64,000 nucleotides of DNA from Massilia norwichensis (lineage in GTDB: Bacteria > Pseudomonadota > Gammaproteobacteria > Burkholderiales > Burkholderiaceae_D): assembly GCF_024753245.1 (NCBI RefSeq), contig NZ_JANUGX010000014.1, forward strand, positions 1 to 64,000, given 5' to 3'. Shown in pieces: positions 57,983-64,000 of this stretch (position 1 is the stretch's first letter; every line of letters starts with the position of its first letter). The notes under the pieces were generated by a model, which saw nothing but the letters and a program-made list of their open reading frames with translations, was not told the origin of the DNA and ran no database searches. The translations under genes and the position numbers were made by a program.

Positions 57983-58195
57983 ATGAACAAACCCGCCCGC
58001 TTCCTGACCTTCAAGTGCGCCAAGTGCGCCAAGCCGGTCAAGGTCACCCTGCAGAAAGTCTCGGCCTGCTCGCACATCCAGCCCTACCAGGGCATCTGCG
58101 AATGCGGCGAGATCAAGCGCCATGCCACCGGCAATCCGGAGGCCGTGAAGTCCTACGTCGAGTCGAACGAGCTCCACTGGCACCACCACCATTGA
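57983..58195 (+). CDS. Small Cys/His-rich protein with natural poly-His end
   Basis: 70 residues. FKCAKCAKPVKVTLQ gives a C-x-x-C, and further Cys/His residues come in SACSHIQ and GICECGEIKRH, as in a small zinc ribbon. The C-terminus is ELHWHHHH, a natural histidine tail that would add metal binding. No signal peptide. It precedes a methyltransferase gene by 13 nt and so may be co-transcribed with it. Function unknown. Confidence 0.7.
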   Translation: MNKPARFLTFKCAKCAKPVKVTLQKVSACSHIQPYQGICECGEIKRHATGNPEAVKSYVESNELHWHHHH

Positions 58196-58208
58196 TCGGG
58201 CGCCCTTC

Positions 58209-59363
58209 GTGACTACCTCCCGCATCCACTGGATCGAGAACGGCGAAGAGCGGACGGCGCTGTGGCGCTCCGAAAGCGGCTGGCCGGCGCCGAAAAAGGT
58301 CGTGCTGGCCGACGACACCATGAACGCCGATGCCGCCTACCGCCTTGCGCTGGACGGCACCGCCCTGCTGTGGCGCGGCGACTTCCAGAACGCGCGCCAG
58401 CTGCTGCAGGCGCTGGTGCGCCGGATCGAGCACAAAGGCGCCCGCAACAAGCGTGCCAAAGCCCCGGCCAAAGCGGCGACGCTCACCGAACAGTTCCACC
58501 GCCATCGCCTGGCCCAGCTGCAGCGTGCCCGCACCCTCGCCATGCTGCTAATCCCCTTCGAGGCCGACTACACGATCCCGCTGCGCCGCGCGCCCGAGGT
58601 GCGTGAAGCCTGTGCCGAGGCGTATGGTCCCGGCAGCGAGCCTTTTGTGGCCTCGCTGCGCGAACTGCTGGGCGTGATCGGCGCCCACGAATGGCGCCGC
58701 AAGGGTGTCTTCATCCCGGCGCTGGACGAGCGCATCCACCCCTGGTACGGCGTGTTCTCGCCGGTGCGCGGCGAGTACGTGGAGCTGGTCGCGCAGGCGC
58801 CCCTGCCCCCGGGCGCGACGGCGGGCGTGGCCTTCGACATCGGCGCCGGTACCGGCGTGCTGTCGGCGGTGCTGGCGCATCGCGGCATGCAGGGCGTGAT
58901 CGCTACCGACATGGACGAGCGCGCGCTGGGCTGCGCACGCGCCAACGTCGAGCGCCTGGGCTTGCAGGGCCAGGTAGAGATCGTCAAGGCCGACCTGTTC
59001 CCGCAGGGCCGCGCCAATCTGGTGGTGTGCAATCCGCCCTGGCTGCCGGGCAAACCGAGCTCCGCGATCGAATACGCCATCTACGATCCGGACAGCCGCA
59101 TGCTGCGCGGTTTCCTGGTCGGCTTGAAGGAACATCTGCTCGACGGCGGCGAAGGCTGGCTGATCCTGTCCGACCTGGCCGAGCACCTGGGCCTGCGCTC
59201 GCGCGAACAGCTGCTGGGCTGGATCGCCGCTGCCGGCCTCGAAGTGGCGGGCAGCCACGACATCCGCCCGGTGCACCCGAAGGCCAGCGACGCGGACGAT
59301 CCGCTGGCGGCGGCGCGCATGGCGGAGGTCACTTCGCTGTGGCGTCTCAAAATCGCCGGCTGA
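58209..59363 (+). CDS. Class I SAM-dependent methyltransferase (NPPW motif)
   Basis: 384 residues from a GTG at 58209. The N-terminal half (about 1-190) is unlike known methyltransferases and includes a basic linker. The C-terminal half is a Rossmann methyltransferase: GVAFDIGAGTGVLSAVLA (SAM loop, about 210-226), VIATDMDERALGCARAN, and LVVCNPPWLPG, the N-P-P-(Y/W) motif of amino-group methyltransferases such as PrmB/PrmC/RsmC. The target is likely a glutamine or adenine/guanine amino group but is not known. Confidence 0.85.
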   Translation: MTTSRIHWIENGEERTALWRSESGWPAPKKVVLADDTMNADAAYRLALDGTALLWRGDFQNARQLLQALVRRIEHKGARNKRAKAPAKAATLTEQFHRHRLAQLQRARTLAMLLIPFEADYTIPLRRAPEVREACAEAYGPGSEPFVASLRELLGVIGAHEWRRKGVFIPALDERIHPWYGVFSPVRGEYVELVAQAPLPPGATAGVAFDIGAGTGVLSAVLAHRGMQGVIATDMDERALGCARANVERLGLQGQVEIVKADLFPQGRANLVVCNPPWLPGKPSSAIEYAIYDPDSRMLRGFLVGLKEHLLDGGEGWLILSDLAEHLGLRSREQLLGWIAAAGLEVAGSHDIRPVHPKASDADDPLAAARMAEVTSLWRLKIAG

Positions 59364-59372
59364 GTAGCCTGA

Positions 59373-59401
59373 TTTGCACTTCAGGCCAGGAAGCGATACA
59401 A
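59373..59401 (+). promoter_or_regulatory. Promoter of the initiator tRNA gene
   Basis: TTGCAC (59373-59378), 17-nt spacer, TACAAT (59396-59401); the tRNA begins 14 nt after the -10 element, leaving a very short leader. Confidence 0.75.
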
Positions 59402-59414
59402 TAGCGTTCTCAGA

Positions 59415-59491
59415 CGCGGGGTGGAGCAGTCTGGCAGCTCGTCGGGCTCATAACCCGAAGGTCACAGGTTCAAATCCTGTCCCCGCAACCA
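59415..59491 (+). tRNA. Initiator tRNA-fMet (CAU)
   Basis: 77 nt with encoded CCA. The initiator features are visible: an unpaired C1 against A72 (CGCGGGG / CCCCGCA), three consecutive G-C pairs in the anticodon stem (GGGCTCATAACCC), and anticodon CAT. Confidence 0.96.
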
Positions 59492-59506
59492 AATACTGTA
59501 CGACAG

Positions 59507-59549
59507 AAGCCCGAATCTCAAGCCCAATCTTGAGCCGGGCTTTTGTTTT
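59507..59549 (+). terminator. Terminator after tRNA-fMet
   Basis: Two-part stem AAGCCCG (59507-59513) / CGGGCTT (59536-59542) and CTCAAG (59517-59522) / CTTGAG (59529-59534), then TTTTGTTTT. It ends the tRNA transcript. Confidence 0.88.
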
Positions 59550-59566
59550 CTGGGCCAGCGCAGCGC

Positions 59567-59806
59567 ATGAGAGACAAGAAAGACAACGCCACCTTCGACC
59601 TGCCGGGCTTCGAGCCGGGAGAACTGGTCGAGATCGTTGCTTCCGAACCGAAGCGCCCTGCCCAGCGCACCCGCCGCAGCACCATCAAGCAGGAACAGAT
59701 CCCGCTGCTGAATCTCGACGAGACCGACGCCACCGGCCTGCCGGTGTGGAAGTCGGATCCCGATCTGGACTTGACCGGCTTGCCGGTCTGGAAGCCGGCG
59801 GCGTAA
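59567..59806 (+). CDS. Small hypothetical protein with repeated TGLPVWK motif
   Basis: 79 residues from ATG 59567. The sequence is hydrophilic, with a basic central stretch (KRPAQRTRRSTIKQEQ). A C-terminal duplication (TGLPVWKSD, LTGLPVWKP) gives two short Trp-containing motifs that look like docking peptides. No signal peptide or known domain. It starts directly after the tRNA terminator. The duplicated motif and the coding-type base use support a real gene. Confidence 0.5.
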   Translation: MRDKKDNATFDLPGFEPGELVEIVASEPKRPAQRTRRSTIKQEQIPLLNLDETDATGLPVWKSDPDLDLTGLPVWKPAA

Positions 59807-59833
59807 GCTGTACCCGTCAGCCTGAATGCCGTC

Positions 59834-59912
59834 ATTCCCGCGCAGGCGGGAATCCAGTTTGCACGCATTTCGATAACGCATGCAGAACCTGGATTCCCGC
59901 CTCCGCGGGAAT
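59834..59912. repeat. REP-like inverted doublet
   Basis: ATTCCCGCGCAGGCGGGAAT (59834-59853) and ATTCCCGCCTCCGCGGGAAT (59893-59912), in opposite orientation and 39 bp apart, with the same flanks (CGTC/GACG) as the doublet at 57.9 kb. It lies just upstream of dbpA. Confidence 0.88.
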
Positions 59913-59957
59913 GACGTGCGTACGGTAACCCTCCAAATTAAATCGCCACGGCACACC

Positions 59958-61367
<1,410 letters not shown>

Positions 61368-61486
61368 CGCGGCGGCCCGATACTGCTGAGTTGTAACAGC
61401 GCGTAACAGGCGCGCACGGTTGAGTGCACTACAGGGCGCCCGCCCTGTAATTCTGGCATGATTTGCTACAAATACAGGTTAGCAAA

Positions 61487-62731
61487 ATGACCAGCACACT
61501 TACTACCGGACCCGAGCAGCAGCACCTCGAAGGCCGCACCGTCAGGGACATCGTCGAGCACGATCCCGCGCAGGTCAACGAGGTCTGGTGCCGCAAGATT
61601 TTCCGCCAGCTCCTGCAGTCGCTCGAACTGCAGTACGCCATGCGCATGCCGCACCGCGCGATCACGCCGGATACGGTGGTCTTCCACGACAACGGCGAAC
61701 CCCTGCTGCTGCCGACCGCGGTCGACGACAAGGAAGCCGACGAAGCGGGCGACCTCACGGCGCTGGCGCGGCTCGTGCATTTTGCGATCACGCGCGAACT
61801 GGCGCCGGAAGGCCCGCTGCACGGGCGCCGGCTGGAAGGCTACAGCGAGTCCCTGATCACCGCCGTCGACCGCTGCATGGCCAGCGATCCCGCCGAGCGT
61901 CCGCGCACCATCGACGAGCTGCGCCACATCCTCGGCATCGTCTCGCTCGGCCCGGTCGCACCGGCGATCCTGCCGCCCGACGCCGCGCTGGATGCGCCCG
62001 CCACGCCCGCCATGACGATGCCCGCGACGGCGCCCGTCGCGGTGCCGCTGGACGCGCCGTTCGCGGCCACCGGGCCGGACCTCAAGATCATGTCGGCAGC
62101 CGATCCGCTGCCCTCCTTCCTGCGCGAAGCGGACAGCACCAGGCCGCGTCTTGCGGGCGGCCTGACGCGCTGGCAGCGCTGGGCCCTCGCCGGCGGCGGC
62201 GGCGCGCTGCTGCTGGCAGTCGCGCTGGCCCTGTTCGCCGAGCTGCGCGACTCGGGCTCCTACGACCACATCGTACTGACCCTGCCCCAGTCCGGCGAGC
62301 AGGCGCACAACGACGCCGCCTCCGTACCGCCGCCACCTGCGGCGGCCCAGGACGGCACCGGCCAAACTGCCGCACAGTCGCCGGACGCCGCCATGCCGCC
62401 CACCGCGCAACCGCAGTCCGACGCCCCCGCGATGGCAGCCCAGAACCTGCCGCCGCCAGCAGCGGGAGCAGGAACAGGAGCAGCGGCCAGGCCGAACGCC
62501 GCGGGACCGGCCGCATCGGCCACCTACCGCCTGCAGATCCAGCCCTGGGGCGTGGTCTACGTCGACGGTGTCGACCGCGGCGTCAGCCCGCCGGTCAAGC
62601 GCCTCGTGCTGCCCCCGGGCCGGCACACGATCCGCATCGCCAATCCGAATTTCCACGACCGCGTGCTCGAAGTCGACACCAGTGCCGGCGGCGGCCAGAT
62701 CGCCGTCGACTTCAGCGACGAGCCGCGATGA
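61487..62731 (+). CDS. Membrane-anchored pseudokinase with PEGA domain
   Basis: 414 residues from ATG 61487. Residues 15-155 resemble the C-lobe of Ser/Thr kinases: MPHRAITPDTVVF stands where HRDLKPxN is expected, and DPAERPRTIDELRHIL matches the last kinase block. The Gly-rich loop, catalytic Asp and DFG are absent, so catalysis is unlikely. An Ala/Pro linker, one membrane helix (about 232-252) and a Pro/Ala/Gln spacer lead to a PEGA domain (about 345-410, VVYVDGVDRGVSPP, LPPGRHTIRIANPNF). The stop overlaps the lipoprotein gene. Confidence 0.8.
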   Translation: MTSTLTTGPEQQHLEGRTVRDIVEHDPAQVNEVWCRKIFRQLLQSLELQYAMRMPHRAITPDTVVFHDNGEPLLLPTAVDDKEADEAGDLTALARLVHFAITRELAPEGPLHGRRLEGYSESLITAVDRCMASDPAERPRTIDELRHILGIVSLGPVAPAILPPDAALDAPATPAMTMPATAPVAVPLDAPFAATGPDLKIMSAADPLPSFLREADSTRPRLAGGLTRWQRWALAGGGGALLLAVALALFAELRDSGSYDHIVLTLPQSGEQAHNDAASVPPPPAAAQDGTGQTAAQSPDAAMPPTAQPQSDAPAMAAQNLPPPAAGAGTGAAARPNAAGPAASATYRLQIQPWGVVYVDGVDRGVSPPVKRLVLPPGRHTIRIANPNFHDRVLEVDTSAGGGQIAVDFSDEPR

Positions 62732-63285
62732 GAACCACCAGCAAAGCGAGCCCGCCGACATCCATGACCAAGCAGCGACTTCACCTTCTTGCCCTTGCCC
62801 TTGGCGGCACCCTCTTCCTCGGCGGCTGCGCCGAGTTCCCGATCTTCGACCAGAAGGCGCCGCGCTCGCCCTCGCATCCGAAAGTCTCGGCACCGCGCGC
62901 CACGCCGGCGGCCGAGCGCGATGCCTCGCCGCCGCGCGAGGCAGCCAGCCGCGCACGCGACCGCGATGGCGACGGCGTCCCCGACAACCAGAAGGAAAGC
63001 GGCCTGCGCGAAGGCATCCGCCTGTACAACGAGGGCGATTTCAATGGCGCGATCCGGCGCCTCTCGGCGCGCGACGTCAACAACGGTCCGCTGGCCACGC
63101 GCCTGATGGCGTTGAAGTACCAGGCCTTCAGTTATTGCGTGACCTCGCGTCCGGCACCCTGCCGCCAGGCCTTCGACCGCGCCCTGCGCCTCGATCCCTC
63201 CTTCGACCTGGCGCCCGGCGAACACGGCCACCCGCTGTGGGGCCCGGTCTTCACCAAGGCCAAGCAGGCCGCCGGCCAGCGCTGA
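62728..63285 (+). CDS. TssQ-like lipoprotein (possible T6SS accessory)
   Basis: ATG 62728 overlaps the preceding stop; an in-frame ATG at 62764 (MTKQRLHLLALALGG) gives a better lipoprotein signal, with lipobox LGGC. The mature part has a disordered Pro/Arg linker, an acidic DRDGDGVPD segment, and a TPR-like end (EGIRLYNEGDFNGAIRRLS, LKYQAFSYCVTS, CRQAFDRALRLDPSFDLAPGE). The C-terminal GEHGHPLWGPVF resembles what I recall of TssQ-type T6SS-associated lipoproteins; that assignment is from memory of the family. Confidence 0.65.
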   Translation: MRTTSKASPPTSMTKQRLHLLALALGGTLFLGGCAEFPIFDQKAPRSPSHPKVSAPRATPAAERDASPPREAASRARDRDGDGVPDNQKESGLREGIRLYNEGDFNGAIRRLSARDVNNGPLATRLMALKYQAFSYCVTSRPAPCRQAFDRALRLDPSFDLAPGEHGHPLWGPVFTKAKQAAGQR

Positions 63286-63307
63286 GGCGCCGGCCCGGCT
63301 TGCCTGT

Positions 63308-63754
63308 TCAGAAGGGCAAGAGCCGGCGCTGCAGCGGGCGGATGTCCTTCTTGAGGAAGCCGGCCACCAGCGGGTCGGCGACGAAGTCGAGTTTCTCGTA
63401 GAAGGCGCGGTTGTCCGCCATCGGCTGCAGCAGCACGCGCGGGATGCCCAGGTCGATGCAATGCCGTTCGATCTGCTGCATCAACCATTCGCCGACGCCG
63501 CGGCCGCGGTGCTCGCGCAGGACGATCAGGTCGGATACGAAACAAAATTGCGGCGGCGCCAATTCCAGGCGGGCGATGGCGACCCGCTTCTTCCCGGACT
63601 CGACCGTGACCCAGCGGGCCTGGCCGCCCCATTGGCCGCTCGCGCCCAGCGCAGAGGTATCGCGGTTGTCCCAGCCGGCATTCTTGCGGAAAGCCAGCAG
63701 GACTTTCTCGGACAAAGGCGCACTCAGGACATGGAAGGACAAAGAAGTTTGCAT
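63308..63754 (-). CDS. GNAT family N-acetyltransferase
   Basis: 148 residues from ATG 63754 (MQTSLSFHVLSAPLS); upstream residues in the frame look non-coding. The acetyl-CoA binding motif is SDLIVLREHRGRGVGEWLMQ (R-x2-G-x-G/A as RGRGVG), and the C-terminal NRAFYEKLDFV is the usual GNAT Tyr segment. The substrate is not predictable. It is convergent with the lipoprotein gene. Confidence 0.88.
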   Translation of the reverse strand: MQTSLSFHVLSAPLSEKVLLAFRKNAGWDNRDTSALGASGQWGGQARWVTVESGKKRVAIARLELAPPQFCFVSDLIVLREHRGRGVGEWLMQQIERHCIDLGIPRVLLQPMADNRAFYEKLDFVADPLVAGFLKKDIRPLQRRLLPF

Positions 63755-63927
63755 TGGAGAATTTTTGTGAACTATTCCCAAGCATAGTCCGAGCGTCCAT
63801 TGGTGACGCCACTGCGTTTGTAAAACTAGCAAACCATTTGTAAGCAAATGTTTCTAGTTGTATCCTGGTATTTACAATAGGCGGTTACATCGCTGCCCCG
63901 GCACGGGCCGCGGTGTTAGCATGCCGC

Positions 63928-64000
63928 ATGTCCAAATCTCCGCACTCTACATTCGACGCAATCGTGGTCGGCACCGGTCCCGGCGGCGCCAGCGTGGCGC
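63928..64000 (+). CDS. FAD-dependent oxidoreductase, 5' fragment
   Basis: The first 24 codons read MSKSPHSTFDAIVVGTGPGGASVA, with the dinucleotide-binding G-x-G-x-x-G of a Rossmann FAD enzyme; the GTGPGGA form is frequent in GMC oxidoreductases. The gene runs out of the window, so the subfamily is open. Confidence 0.7.
   Translation, partial: MSKSPHSTFDAIVVGTGPGGASVA

Noticed and set aside
57873..59912. Inverted doublets as insertion-sequence ends
   Set aside because: Each doublet is under 80 bp and encloses no gene; the DNA between the two doublets is ordinary coding sequence plus a tRNA.

Overview
The window is a piece of a high-GC betaproteobacterial chromosome, most likely from the Oxalobacteraceae and Massilia-like. 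The reasons are the block lepA-lepB-DUF4845-rnc-era-recO-pdxJ-acpS, which is contiguous with rpoE-rseA-degP and with the fatty-acid block rpmF-plsX-fabHDG-acpP-fabF, plus a PEP-CTERM exported protein and the codon bias. The taxon is inferred from gene content and order; no database was searched.

Layout. (1) 1-4080: a visibly AT-richer accessory stretch. It holds a large Het-C-like protein that also carries an HEFGH motif (open at the left edge), an overlapping exported partner, a PAAR tip protein and a second exported protein. It looks like a type VI secretion effector/immunity module. (2) 4080-6900: a GIY-YIG protein, an excisionase-like HTH protein and a frameshifted tyrosine recombinase, probably remains of an integrative element beside tRNA-Cys. 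(3) 7022-7722: tRNA-Cys and five identical tRNA-Gly(GCC) genes behind one strong promoter. (4) 7808-17854, minus strand: pgsA, uvrC, acpS, pdxJ, recO, era, rnc, DUF4845, lepB, lepA. UvrC and RecO both carry long Ala/Pro-rich N-terminal extensions. (5) 18036-22417: a predicted metallopeptidase, a glutaredoxin-like protein, an HtrA protease, an RseA-like anti-sigma factor without a membrane segment, RpoE and a YgfX-like membrane protein. (6) 22507-29017: the fatty-acid/phospholipid operon with rpmF and yceD, then maf and an RsmI-like methyltransferase on the other strand.

(7) 30575-34559: an EAL/HDOD signalling protein, RlmJ with a basic tail, and isocitrate lyase. (8) 34898-42285: a catabolic cluster (cupin, HpcH/HpaI aldolase, metal-dependent hydrolase, flavodoxin-fold quinone reductase, IclR regulator, BKACE enzyme, MFS transporter, porin). 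It is headed by a good sigma-70 promoter with an overlapping palindromic operator. Its substrate is unknown, and it is one of the two most interesting regions. (9) 42392-43750: a PEP-CTERM gene followed by a decayed paralogue. (10) 43748-52672: clpB, a YiaA-like protein, crcB-moaE-DUF349 (4-nt overlaps), a hemerythrin-like protein and an AlkX/YcaQ-type glycosylase. (11) 52793-64000, mostly plus strand: sbcDC, a small His-tailed protein, a methyltransferase, initiator tRNA, dbpA, a membrane pseudokinase-PEGA protein with a TssQ-like lipoprotein, a GNAT enzyme and the start of an FAD oxidoreductase.

REP-like palindromes (core GTTCCCGCC...GGCGGGAAC) recur at 8.5, 43.7, 57.9 and 59.9 kb. The last two are inverted doublets. 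No CRISPR array, rRNA gene or intact insertion sequence was seen.
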